Source of the DNA: an uncultured Bacilli bacterium
GTDB lineage: Bacteria > Bacillota_I > Bacilli_A > RF39 > UBA660
Direction of reading: 5' to 3'
Length of the DNA: 44,622 bases
Assembly (NCBI GenBank): GCA_934167695.1
Contig: CAKPLP010000011.1
Span: 1-44,622 of the forward strand
This document shows, piece by piece, positions 33,762 through 41,836 of this stretch. The position numbers and the translations under genes are program-made. Position 1 is the first letter of the stretch; each line of letters opens with the position of its first letter. The notes below the pieces were generated by a model. The model worked only from the letters and a program-made list of their open reading frames with translations. It was not told the DNA's origin and made no database searches.

Positions 33762-34277
33762 TTATGCTCTTTTTAAAGAAATATTTTTTTCTTTTGCATA
33801 TTCTTCTATTTCAGAAATGTTTTTTCCTAATAATAATTCATTGAAAGGAGTTAAAATATAATTATCTGTAGAATTATCTAGTTGTTCCTTTATTATATCA
33901 ACTATTTTTTTAGTTTTTTTATTTTCTTCATTTCGTAGTGATGAGTCAATTACAATACTTCTTACTCCTGTATAAATATTTAAATATTTTTCAGTAGTAT
34001 AGAATGATTCAAAATCTATTTTATCTATGAAAATAACATCATAATCTATTAAGTTTAATTTTTTTATTTCTTCTAATACTTCTTTTAATGTTGAATTATC
34101 TTTTAATACCTCAAACTCTTTTTCTGGATAATATTTTTTTGCCCCTACTAGACTTTCTTCTTTTAAAAGCATCAATTCTTTATTAGGAGCTTTTTTATTA
34201 ATAACTAATGTATATTTTTGATCTTTAGTTTCTAAATCATTTAAAATATTTTCTATTAAAATTTCTTCTTTATTCAT
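33762..34277 (-). CDS. Unidentified soluble protein next to the nucleotidyltransferase
   Basis: This 171-residue, Lys/Glu-rich protein shows no membrane segment. It has an alpha/beta pattern (YTLVINKK, DVIFIDKIDF, VRSIVIDSS, NYILTPFNELLLG) that suggests a Rossmann-like fold. I do not recognise the family. It starts 1 nt after the nucleotidyltransferase stop, so the two are likely co-translated and may share a pathway. TGGAG precedes the ATG. Confidence 0.5.
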   Translation of the reverse strand: MNKEEILIENILNDLETKDQKYTLVINKKAPNKELMLLKEESLVGAKKYYPEKEFEVLKDNSTLKEVLEEIKKLNLIDYDVIFIDKIDFESFYTTEKYLNIYTGVRSIVIDSSLRNEENKKTKKIVDIIKEQLDNSTDNYILTPFNELLLGKNISEIEEYAKEKNISLKRA

Positions 34278-34278
34278 A

Positions 34279-35190
34279 TTAACTCCAAAGATTTCTTTTA
34301 TATGTTTTATTTTCTGTTAGTTCTAGTAGAGCTTGTTTTACTATTTCTTTATCTTCTTTATATGTTACACCATACCAAGTTGCTGTTGTTTCGATTACTT
34401 TTGCAGTTACTTCTTTATTTCTTAAGAGTTTTTGTAATAAATCTGGAATTAAGTATTCTGCTGTTTCTATTTTATTTTTATTATCTTCTAAAAAGTGTTT
34501 AAAGTTATCTTCTATAAACTTAAAGATTGTTGGACTAAATAATAGCATATTCATTGATACTGTTTGATTTTCTTCTATTTCAAATGAAGGTGTGCCATTT
34601 AATGGTGTTGCTGTTATGACATTATTTTTTCTTTCTACTTTACTTTCTATTAAATCTGTTAAATAACCATCTTTTATCTTGCAAATTCCTCTTTTTACTG
34701 AACCATTATCTGTTATAGTATTTTTTACATGATATGCAATTAATCCATAATCTACAGAATTATTATCTACTTTTTGTAAGTATTCTGCTGCTTTTATATA
34801 AGCATCTTTTCCATAGAAATCATCTGCATTTATTATTGCAAATGGAGTATTTACGACATCTTTACAACATAAAATTGCTTGGGCTGTTCCTAGAGGTTTT
34901 TCTCTTGAAGCAGGAATTGTATATCCTTCTGGTAAATTATTTAACTCTTGAAAAACATATTCTACTTTAATTTTATCTTCTACTCTTTTTCCTATAGTTT
35001 CTTTAAATATAGAATAGTTTTCTTTTTTTATAATAAATATAATTTTTGTAAATCCAGCTTTAATTGCATCATAAACTGAATAATCTATAATAAATTCTCC
35101 TGCTGGGCCCATTGGTTCTATCTGTTTTAATCCTCCAAAACGGCTTCCCATTCCGGCAGCCATAATAACTAAACTTATTTCTTTATTCAT
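34279..35190 (-). CDS. NTP_transferase-family sugar/alcohol nucleotidyltransferase
   Basis: The 303-residue GT-A-like protein has the pyrophosphorylase signature LVIMAAGMGSRFGGLKQIEP (7-26), then GEFIIDYSV and a metal-binding DD in AIINADDFYG. It would join an NTP and a phosphorylated sugar or alcohol to make an activated donor. The LKQ- variant in place of L-P-K suggests a family distinct from GalU. It overlaps the previous gene by 8 nt. The donor it makes may feed the envelope pathways in this window; that is inference. Confidence 0.8.
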   Translation of the reverse strand: MNKEISLVIMAAGMGSRFGGLKQIEPMGPAGEFIIDYSVYDAIKAGFTKIIFIIKKENYSIFKETIGKRVEDKIKVEYVFQELNNLPEGYTIPASREKPLGTAQAILCCKDVVNTPFAIINADDFYGKDAYIKAAEYLQKVDNNSVDYGLIAYHVKNTITDNGSVKRGICKIKDGYLTDLIESKVERKNNVITATPLNGTPSFEIEENQTVSMNMLLFSPTIFKFIEDNFKHFLEDNKNKIETAEYLIPDLLQKLLRNKEVTAKVIETTATWYGVTYKEDKEIVKQALLELTENKTYKRNLWS

Positions 35191-35593
35191 ATCTTATTTC
35201 TCCTTTATATGCTTTTCTATACATTTTTTCTTGTTTTGAATTATTTTTAGTTGCAATTAAAATATCTAAGTTTACCAAAAGATTTGATATAAAATAATCT
35301 TCTATCTCTTCTATTACTTTCATATATTCCGTTTCACAATATGGACCTTCTGTTAATTTTTCACCAATTTGGGCATGTAATTTATCATATTGTTCGTGAA
35401 TTTGTAAGATTTGGCCATTATGTAGATTATTACTAATATTTGGTAAAAGCTCAAAGATGGTTAATTCTTCTTTTGCAACATCTTGTGGTATTATTCCATC
35501 TTTTGTTTTTTTTATATAGGTTCCCCTTAATTCTTTCGTTGAATTATTTTCTGATATTAATAAAATATATCCCTTCATTATCTTATCTTGCAT
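35183..35593 (-). CDS. Unidentified small soluble protein
   Basis: The 136-residue protein has no membrane segment or clear enzyme motif. The first part is beta-rich (KGYILLISENNS, KELRGTYIKKTKDG) and the rest helical (HEQYDKLHAQIGEKL, MKVIEEIEDYFISNLLVNLDIL). The position between pcrA (12-nt gap) and the nucleotidyltransferase (8-nt overlap) puts it in their operon. The ribosome site is AGGAGA. No function is proposed. Confidence 0.5.
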   Translation of the reverse strand: MQDKIMKGYILLISENNSTKELRGTYIKKTKDGIIPQDVAKEELTIFELLPNISNNLHNGQILQIHEQYDKLHAQIGEKLTEGPYCETEYMKVIEEIEDYFISNLLVNLDILIATKNNSKQEKMYRKAYKGEIRYE

Positions 35594-35604
35594 TATACTT
35601 TCTC

Positions 35605-37698
35605 CTATACTTTTGATAATTTTTTGTGGTTTTTCATTAATTTTTTTATTCCATAAGGATGTTTGAATGCTACACTTACTAAAGTATTTGTTACCTCAAC
35701 GACTCTACCTGTTCCAAATGATTCATGATAAACATAATCGCCTACTTGATAATCAACATCTTCATCTCTAAACATTTCATTCATATCTTTTTTCTCTACA
35801 GGCATTTCTTCTGGTTTTACATTTGTTTCTATTAAATCATTACTAATTTCTGCAATAAATCTACTAGGAGGATTTACTTGATCTTTACCAAATAATGTTC
35901 TTCTTCTAGTATTTACTAAATGAAGTGTTTTCTTTGCCCTAGTAATTGCTACATAACATAATCTTCTTTCTTCTTCTAATTCAGAGTTTTCCATTAAACT
36001 GTTAATATGTGGGAATATTCCTTCTTCTAGTCCTACGATAAATACATGATCAAACTCTAAACCTTTAACAGAGTGGATTGTCATAAGACTTATTCTGTTA
36101 TCATCATCCTTATATTCTTCTACATCACTGACTAAGCTTATTTCCAGTAGAAAGTCTTCTAATGAAATTAAACCCTCTTTTTCTTCAAAGGCTTTAGTTA
36201 TTGACTTAAATTCTTCTAGGTTTTCAAGTCTTATTTCTGCATCAAGTGAATTTTCTTTTTCTAATTCTTCTTTCATTCCTGTTGTATCTAATACTTTGTC
36301 AATTAATTCTGTTAGAGTTATATTTTCTGCAACTTTCTTTAAGTCTTCTATAGTGTTTTTGAATAGTAATTCTTTACCAGATGATATAGCATCATACATA
36401 CTTATTCCTAATTCGTCTGCCTTATTTGTTATGTTTTCAATAGTCTTTAATCCTATACCTCTTTTTGGGGTATTTATTACTCTTGTTAAAGAGATGTTAT
36501 CTTTACTATTATGAATTAATCTTAGGTATGCAATTAAGTCTTTTATTTCTTTTCTGTTATAGAAGTAAAAACTTCCTACTACTCTATATGGAAGGTTTTC
36601 TTTTAGCATTTCTTCTTCTAAAATACGTGACTGAGCATTAGTACGATAAAGAATTGCTATATCCTTATATTGAGTATTTTTATTAACTAATTCTTTTATT
36701 TTTCTAATAGCATATTGAGCTTCATCTCTTTCATTAAAAGCTCTATAATATTTTATTTTTTCTCCAGTTGCATTTTCGGTCCAAAGTTTTTTATCCTTTT
36801 TTTCTTTATTATGTTTTATAACATCATTAGCTGCATCAAGAATATTGGAGGTTGATCGGTAATTTTGCTCTAACATAATTGTTTTAGCTTCTTTATAATC
36901 TTTTTCAAAATTTAAAATATTTTTATAGTTAGCTCCTCTAAATGAGTAGATACTTTGAGAGTCATCTCCCACGACCATTATATTTCTATATTTGGCACTT
37001 AATAATTTTGTTAAAATATACTGGGCTTCGTTAGTATCCTGATATTCATCTATTAAAATATATTTAAATCTTTCTTGATAATTTTGTAAAATAGATGGAT
37101 TTTCTCTAAATAATTTTATTGGTAAAATTAATAGATCATCAAAGTCTACTGAATTATTTTGCTGTAACTTTTTTTCATATTTTTGATATACTTCTAAAAT
37201 TATTTTTTCATATTCACTAGTGGCATATCTTTCATATAGTTCTGGTGTCATTAGTTCATTTTTACAACTACTAATTTTATTTCTAATTGCTCTTGGATTG
37301 TATACTTTTGGGTCATAATTAGCTTCTTTTAGAATTCTTTTTACAACAGTTAGTGAGTCATCACTATCCATAATGACAAAGTTTCTATCATATCCTAAAA
37401 CATCACAGTTATCTCTTAATATTCTAAGGCCAAAACTATGAAATGTTGATACTTGTATATATTTTGCTATATCTCCTATTAAATTAAATACTCTATCTTT
37501 CATTTCTTTAGCTGCTTTATTTGTAAATGTTATAGCTAGAATGTTATATGGATCTATATTTTTTTCTTGTATTAAATAAGCTATTTTAGTAGTTAATACT
37601 TTAGTTTTTCCACTTCCTGCTCCGGCTAATATCAATAATGGTCCTTCATTATAAAGAACGGCTTGTTTTTGTTGTTCATTTAAATTATCTATGTTCAT
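35605..37698 (-). CDS. pcrA: ATP-dependent DNA helicase PcrA (UvrD/Rep superfamily 1)
   Basis: The 697-residue SF1A helicase shows all main motifs: Q-motif LNEQQKQAVLY, Walker A LILAGAGSGKT, TFTNKAAKEM, YILIDEYQDTN (Walker B), VVGDDSQSIYSFRGA, LEQNYRS, SLMTIHSVKGLEFDHVF and YVAITRAKK. Near the end are the RFI and PVEKK stretches and a Tudor-like YQVGDYVYHESFGTGRVV, as in PcrA of Bacillota. It works in repair and rolling-circle replication. AGAGG precedes the ATG. Confidence 0.95.
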   Translation of the reverse strand: MNIDNLNEQQKQAVLYNEGPLLILAGAGSGKTKVLTTKIAYLIQEKNIDPYNILAITFTNKAAKEMKDRVFNLIGDIAKYIQVSTFHSFGLRILRDNCDVLGYDRNFVIMDSDDSLTVVKRILKEANYDPKVYNPRAIRNKISSCKNELMTPELYERYATSEYEKIILEVYQKYEKKLQQNNSVDFDDLLILPIKLFRENPSILQNYQERFKYILIDEYQDTNEAQYILTKLLSAKYRNIMVVGDDSQSIYSFRGANYKNILNFEKDYKEAKTIMLEQNYRSTSNILDAANDVIKHNKEKKDKKLWTENATGEKIKYYRAFNERDEAQYAIRKIKELVNKNTQYKDIAILYRTNAQSRILEEEMLKENLPYRVVGSFYFYNRKEIKDLIAYLRLIHNSKDNISLTRVINTPKRGIGLKTIENITNKADELGISMYDAISSGKELLFKNTIEDLKKVAENITLTELIDKVLDTTGMKEELEKENSLDAEIRLENLEEFKSITKAFEEKEGLISLEDFLLEISLVSDVEEYKDDDNRISLMTIHSVKGLEFDHVFIVGLEEGIFPHINSLMENSELEEERRLCYVAITRAKKTLHLVNTRRRTLFGKDQVNPPSRFIAEISNDLIETNVKPEEMPVEKKDMNEMFRDEDVDYQVGDYVYHESFGTGRVVEVTNTLVSVAFKHPYGIKKLMKNHKKLSKV

Positions 37699-37717
37699 AT
37701 TTATTACCTCTTTATTT

Positions 37718-37746
37718 ATTATATCGTATAAGATAATTTATGGCAA
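37718..37746 (-). promoter_or_regulatory. Promoter for the pcrA operon
   Basis: TTGCCA (37746-37741) and TATAAT (37723-37718) are 17 bp apart on the minus strand, about 20 nt before the pcrA ATG. It starts just below the terminator of the upstream operon. Confidence 0.7.
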
Positions 37747-37781
37747 AGAAAAACAGCAGATTTAATGGTATTTGCTGTTTT
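37747..37781 (-). terminator. Terminator after the adhesin/sortase operon
   Basis: A 9-bp stem (AAAACAGCA at 37750-37758 with TGCTGTTTT at 37773-37781) is followed on the minus strand by five T in all (the stem end included). It ends the 40709-to-37786 operon and sits just above the pcrA promoter. Confidence 0.7.
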
Positions 37782-37785
37782 AATA

Positions 37786-38766
37786 TTAACTAACACTTTT
37801 ATATAAAGCCATTAGTTCTGATAGTTTATTTTCATTTTTATCTTCTTGTTCTATGTCTTTTTCTTTTGCTACTTCAGTTTCTATATTTTCAGATTGAATT
37901 GATTTGTTTTTGTTTAATAATATTTTCTTTACTCCGTTTTTTTCTTGTTCTTTTAAAAGTGATACTAATAATTTATAATCTTCTAATGTTAACATTTGCT
38001 CATAAATTGCTGTATTTTCAGTTTGTTTTGGTAATTCATAAACTATCTTTGTTTTAGACATTTCTCTTTTTACTATATATGGTGCTGCTATTTCTTTAAC
38101 ATTATCTGGTAAATGAATAACCTTTTGTTTATTAGGTTCTTTTGCCCCTATATGTTCTACTGTTAATTCACTACTTTCATAAATTTGTTTTGTTTTTTTG
38201 CTTTCTAAATATGATAAGACTATTTTATATATTACTAAAAAAATTATCCATATTATAAATATATTACTACTTAGTTCTATTAAAGCATGAACATTATGAT
38301 TTTGATATAAGGCTTTTTCTGAGAAGACATTTATATTTTTAGTAGTTATAATATTAAGATTAATAATAAATAAATAGTGGATAATGGAAAATATAATACT
38401 ATTTATTATCTTAATTATAGTTGTTGATTTATTAGAAAACATACTAATCCACATAATAATATTGGTTATTATTATTGCTGCTATATATACTGCTATATTA
38501 GGAAAATAGAAAACTATAAATAAATTATTCATCATGTAGTCAAACATAGTAGCTAATGAACTTTCATATTTTATTAAGACTATAATTAATATAATGGCAT
38601 ATAAAATACAATATGTTTTTTTACTTTCTTTTGAATTGTTTTTATTTGTTGTAATAAATAAGAAACTAATAAACATTAAAAATAAAATTATTATAGGATA
38701 AAATATATTTGATTTAGTAATTTCTAATAGAACTTTAAACTTTTCTATTAAAGATAATTGATTCAT
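37786..38766 (-). CDS. Unidentified polytopic membrane protein with cytosolic tail, in sortase operon
   Basis: The 326-residue protein has about five to six membrane helices in the first 190 residues (YPIIILFLMFISFLFI, CILYAIILIIVLI, NIAVYIAAIIITNIIMW and more) and a charged tail (about 190-326) with EHIGAKEPNKQKVIHLPDNV, and Glu/Lys-rich stretches near the end. I do not recognise it. Being third in an operon with a thioester adhesin and a sortase, it may help their export or regulation. AGGGGAGG precedes the ATG. Confidence 0.5.
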   Translation of the reverse strand: MNQLSLIEKFKVLLEITKSNIFYPIIILFLMFISFLFITTNKNNSKESKKTYCILYAIILIIVLIKYESSLATMFDYMMNNLFIVFYFPNIAVYIAAIIITNIIMWISMFSNKSTTIIKIINSIIFSIIHYLFIINLNIITTKNINVFSEKALYQNHNVHALIELSSNIFIIWIIFLVIYKIVLSYLESKKTKQIYESSELTVEHIGAKEPNKQKVIHLPDNVKEIAAPYIVKREMSKTKIVYELPKQTENTAIYEQMLTLEDYKLLVSLLKEQEKNGVKKILLNKNKSIQSENIETEVAKEKDIEQEDKNENKLSELMALYKSVS

Positions 38767-38785
38767 ATTTTTTCCTCCCCTCTAT

Positions 38786-39460
38786 TTATTCTTCTGTTAC
38801 TTTTTCTAAATAAGCAATATAAACTGTTTGAGTAGTATTATCATTATTTGTACAAGTAACTAATGTCAACGTTGTTTTACTATAATCTCTATAAATTGCA
38901 ATAGTGCCTGTTTTCTTTTGAGTATATATATTATCAATTTTGTATGTGTATTTTTTATTACCGTAGGTTACATAAATTACATTATCTTTTTTTAACTTAT
39001 ATAAATCATTAAAAAATGCTTTCCAGCCTGTTCCAGAATGGCCGGCGATAATAAAGTTTCCTTTTTCTTTATCTGGATAATCTGATTTATCAACAATATA
39101 AATATTTTTTTCTACATTATTGGCAGATGATTCTTTTTTTACAAATCCTTTTTTTAGATTTATCTTTGGTATCTCTAAATATCCTATATAATCATAAGTT
39201 GTTTTTGTATTATTTTTTATTTCTTCTTCTGGTTGCTTTTCTTCTACATTTTCTGTTGGCTTTGTTTTATTACTTTCATTTGTATTATAGAAGACATTAA
39301 TTATATGATCATAGGCAATCGTTTTTTTTGAATTAATGTAATTATATGAAAAAATGAAGCCACCTAATAAAATGATAATACTTGCTATTATGGCAACTAT
39401 ATTAGAATCAGCTTCATGTTTTTCTCTTATTTGTTTAATTTTTTGTTTGTTTTTTAGCAT
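38786..39460 (-). CDS. Sortase (LPXTG-type transpeptidase)
   Basis: The 224-residue protein has one N-terminal anchor helix (about 22-42) and an extracellular sortase domain (about 90-220): IGYLEIPKINLKKGFV, then the catalytic His in FIIAGHSGTG and the catalytic Cys in LTLVTCTNND. It attaches wall-sorted proteins to peptidoglycan, most likely the adhesin just upstream. The conserved Arg that usually follows the Cys by about 8-10 residues (R-L/V-V) is not visible; the stretch there reads TQTVYIAYL. Its start overlaps the adhesin's end by 26 nt. Confidence 0.88.
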   Translation of the reverse strand: MLKNKQKIKQIREKHEADSNIVAIIASIIILLGGFIFSYNYINSKKTIAYDHIINVFYNTNESNKTKPTENVEEKQPEEEIKNNTKTTYDYIGYLEIPKINLKKGFVKKESSANNVEKNIYIVDKSDYPDKEKGNFIIAGHSGTGWKAFFNDLYKLKKDNVIYVTYGNKKYTYKIDNIYTQKKTGTIAIYRDYSKTTLTLVTCTNNDNTTQTVYIAYLEKVTEE

Positions 39461-40709
39461 TATAAATTACAAATCCAATTCCAGATATCATTATTAGAGT
39501 ACCTAAAATATACATTATTATGGAACTATTAGAATTTGTATCAGGAACATCTACTGATGGATAGTTTTCAAATTTGATTGTTTGTTCCTTTGTATTATCA
39601 TCTATTGTAAACTTATAGGTTTTATCACTTAAAGCATATCCATTTGGTGCTGATATTTCTGATACTGTATAAGTACCATTACTTAAATCGTATAGAATGT
39701 AATCATCCTCTGTAGTTGTAAATCTTACTACTTCTTTACCATTTGCATCTTTTATTACTAAAACTGCTCCAGCTAGAGGTTTATTAGTAGATGCATCAAT
39801 TTTCTTAATGGTTATAATTGATTTTGAAACAGATAAATCTATAGATGTTTCTACTGCTTTAGTAGTTGGATAAAGTATTGCAGGAGCTAAATTTTGTTCT
39901 TCTGCAACAGGTGGTTTATATTCATATACTTTGTTATATGTAGTAGAAGAAGTTAGTTTTAATTTAATTGTAGATGTTTTACTAGTAACTTTATCACCGG
40001 GTACATATATTCTAAATGTTTCATTTTTAGCAAATGTTGTTTTTTTATTTCCATCTTTATCTGTTATAAAACTTCCCTCTGGTGCATTTGTTATACTTAC
40101 CGTATATTCATCTAAATCAGTTAAATTAACTTTTACTTCATCTGAAATATAATATTTTTTATCATTTGTTGCTGTTAAAAGTTTATTATTAATTGATGCT
40201 GATATAGCAGGATTTTTATATCCTTTATTTTTTGCAGCTATAGCATTATTTACTAAATTTTTAATAATTTCTCTAAGATTTTCTGGATCATCATCTGTTG
40301 TTTTAAATGCATCATCTAAGTTATTTGAACCAGTTGTTGAATCTAAATACCACCAAATAGCAACTTGTGTTATATAGTAGTCTTTTTGATTATTACCAGT
40401 TATTGATTTATTTGGATATCCATTTTCAATTAAATAAGTCATTCCGGCATCCATTTCACCAACTAATGTACCTACTGTATTTACAGTTGTTTGTTTATGA
40501 TAATCTAGGCAATATGCTAAAGTACCATCAGATAATGTTTTTGTTCCAAAGTTAACGTTTTCTCCAATGTAACCTTTAACAGCACTTGATGATGAAATAT
40601 TTATAGTACTTGGAACACCCTCTGCAGAAACACTTTGTGTACAATTTAAAAAGCTAACTATTGTTATTATTAAAACAAGCATAATTTTAAATATTTTATT
40701 ATTTTCCAT
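39435..40709 (-). CDS. Cell-wall-anchored thioester (TQXA) / SpaA-type surface adhesin
   Basis: The 424-residue protein has a signal peptide (about 7-29, LVLIITIVSFLNCTQSVSA). A thioester domain carries Cys in AYCLDYHKQT and Gln in YITQVAIWWYLD, the pair that forms the internal Cys-Gln bond. A middle region is followed by a SpaA/prealbumin-like domain (ITIKKIDASTNKPLAGAVLV, with EISAPNGY). The C-terminal sorting region has VPDTNSN, a hydrophobic helix and a Lys-rich tail. Such proteins bind host targets covalently. VPDTN in place of LPXTG suggests the neighbouring sortase has its own specificity. AGGGGG precedes the ATG. Confidence 0.9.
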   Translation of the reverse strand: MENNKIFKIMLVLIITIVSFLNCTQSVSAEGVPSTINISSSSAVKGYIGENVNFGTKTLSDGTLAYCLDYHKQTTVNTVGTLVGEMDAGMTYLIENGYPNKSITGNNQKDYYITQVAIWWYLDSTTGSNNLDDAFKTTDDDPENLREIIKNLVNNAIAAKNKGYKNPAISASINNKLLTATNDKKYYISDEVKVNLTDLDEYTVSITNAPEGSFITDKDGNKKTTFAKNETFRIYVPGDKVTSKTSTIKLKLTSSTTYNKVYEYKPPVAEEQNLAPAILYPTTKAVETSIDLSVSKSIITIKKIDASTNKPLAGAVLVIKDANGKEVVRFTTTEDDYILYDLSNGTYTVSEISAPNGYALSDKTYKFTIDDNTKEQTIKFENYPSVDVPDTNSNSSIIMYILGTLIMISGIGFVIYNAKKQTKN

Positions 40710-40742
40710 ATTGATTTCCCCCTATCACATTTGGCGTTTCTT

Positions 40743-40771
40743 ATTATAACATACATTTATAAAAAAATCAA
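40743..40771 (-). promoter_or_regulatory. Promoter for the adhesin-sortase operon
   Basis: TTGATT (40771-40766) and TATAAT (40748-40743) are 17 bp apart on the minus strand and about 35 nt before the adhesin ATG. It diverges from the ABC transporter promoter on the other strand. Confidence 0.75.
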
Positions 40772-40791
40772 TCTTTTTTGACCTTTTATAA

Positions 40792-40821
40792 ATGACACAT
40801 TATATTTTTCTTGCATATAAT
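40792..40821 (+). promoter_or_regulatory. Promoter for the interrupted ABC transporter operon
   Basis: On the plus strand ATGACA (40792-40797) and TATAAT (40816-40821) are 18 bp apart. GAGAGGAGG then lies about 7 nt ahead of the TTG start at 40848. No riboswitch-like structure was recognised in the 138-bp gap. Confidence 0.6.
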
Positions 40822-40847
40822 ACTTTGAAATAGAGAGGAGGACTATT

Positions 40848-41309
40848 TTGAAAAAAATTATTATTTATATAATTACTGTAGTTGTATTATTAATTGCAAG
40901 TTGTGCTATTTTCTTTAATTTCAATAAAAAAGAAAAAAACAGTAATGATTCTTTAAAGAATATTACTGTTGCAGAAGTTGCTCATACTATCTTCTATGCT
41001 CCACAATATGTTGCTTTTGAAAAGGGTTACTTTAAGGATGAGGGATTAAATGTAGAACTTTCATTAACCCCCGGGGCAGATAAAGTTAGTGCCGCTGTTT
41101 TATCTGGAGATGCAGATATTGGTTTTTGTGGAAGTGAAGCAACAATTTATGTGTACAACAGTGGAGAAAAAGATTATCTAAAAACATTTGCGCAACTTAC
41201 ACAGAAAGATGGCTCTTTTATTGTATCAAGACAAAAAATCAAGAATTTCACACTTAATGATTTAAAAGGAAAAACTATTATCGGTGGGCGTGCTGGGGAA
41301 CGCTGTTAA
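40848..41309 (+). pseudogene. 5' part of a substrate-binding lipoprotein gene (NMT1/SsuA-like), interrupted by the recombinase element
   Basis: The frame starts at TTG 40848 after GAGAGGAGG. It encodes a signal peptide with lipobox-like IASC (about 16-19) and the first half of a NitT/TauT, SsuA/THI5-type binding protein: VAEVAHTIFYAPQYVAFEKG, then EGLNVELSLTPGADKVSAAV and DIGFCGSEATIYV. Homology ends after KGKTIIGGRAG; the frame then runs into foreign sequence and stops at 41307-41309. The missing half resumes at 43575. This fragment would make at most about 150 native residues plus three foreign ones. Confidence 0.85.
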
Positions 41310-41328
41310 AAGTGATAATATTATTTTT
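41285..41328 (+). other. Left junction (attL) of the serine-recombinase element
   Basis: Host sequence ends in the G4 run (41295-41298). Eleven nt later comes AAGTGATAATATTATTTTT (41310-41328), the left 19-bp terminal inverted repeat. The right end has the same repeat inverted at the same distance. The arms also share A-CG and TTA inside the 11 nt. This symmetry is what a large serine recombinase attP site looks like. Confidence 0.8.
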
Positions 41329-41827
41329 TTACTGTTTTATTTTCTTCTTGTTTTAAATTAAAATATGAATCTAAAACTGATTTTGGAGTTTCGTTAAAAG
41401 CTGAGAAAATTTCTTTTCCTGCTAATATTCCATCTACTATTGATAGATTATAGAAAATATCTATTGAAAAATCAGGTATAGTTTCTATAAAATCGTATAA
41501 TGCCTCTCTTTGAACAGGTGTAATATCTTCTGGCATTAGCATAAGTCCCATTTTACCATACTTTTTAGCATTTTTTGTGACATTAAAGAAAACTATATTA
41601 TTATCAATCATAGTTAAAAAATATCCTATCGTTTCTGCTTTATGTCTATAATTTAATTGTTTAAATATTCCAGCATCTTTATATTTTTCGTTAGCATAAT
41701 CTAGTAAACATGCAGAATGTAATTGTTCTTCATCACTAAAATCTCCAAGTTTTTCGATTTGACCTTCTCTAATATTTCTTTCTTCATTATTATTACCATG
41801 AATAATTGCAACTTTATAATCTTCCAT
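41321..41827 (-). CDS. Unidentified 168-residue protein carried by the recombinase element
   Basis: A soluble, mildly acidic protein: YKVAIIHGNNNEERNIREGQ at the start, then DEEQLHSACLLDYANEKY, FKQLNYRHKAETIGYFLTMI, MGLMLMPEDITPVQREALYD and FSIDIFYNLSIVDG. I do not recognise the family. It follows the recombinase by 9 nt with a good AGGAGA site, so it is co-transcribed with it. Being the only other large gene in a minimal element, it could be a directionality factor, a regulator or cargo. Its stop lies within about 25 nt of the left junction. Confidence 0.6.
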   Translation of the reverse strand: MEDYKVAIIHGNNNEERNIREGQIEKLGDFSDEEQLHSACLLDYANEKYKDAGIFKQLNYRHKAETIGYFLTMIDNNIVFFNVTKNAKKYGKMGLMLMPEDITPVQREALYDFIETIPDFSIDIFYNLSIVDGILAGKEIFSAFNETPKSVLDSYFNLKQEENKTVKK

Positions 41828-41836
41828 CTTTTTCTC

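Noticed and set aside
40710..40847. A thiamine- or other riboswitch ahead of the NMT1-like transporter operon
   Set aside because: The plus-strand leader between the promoter and TTG start is under 30 nt, too short for a known riboswitch.
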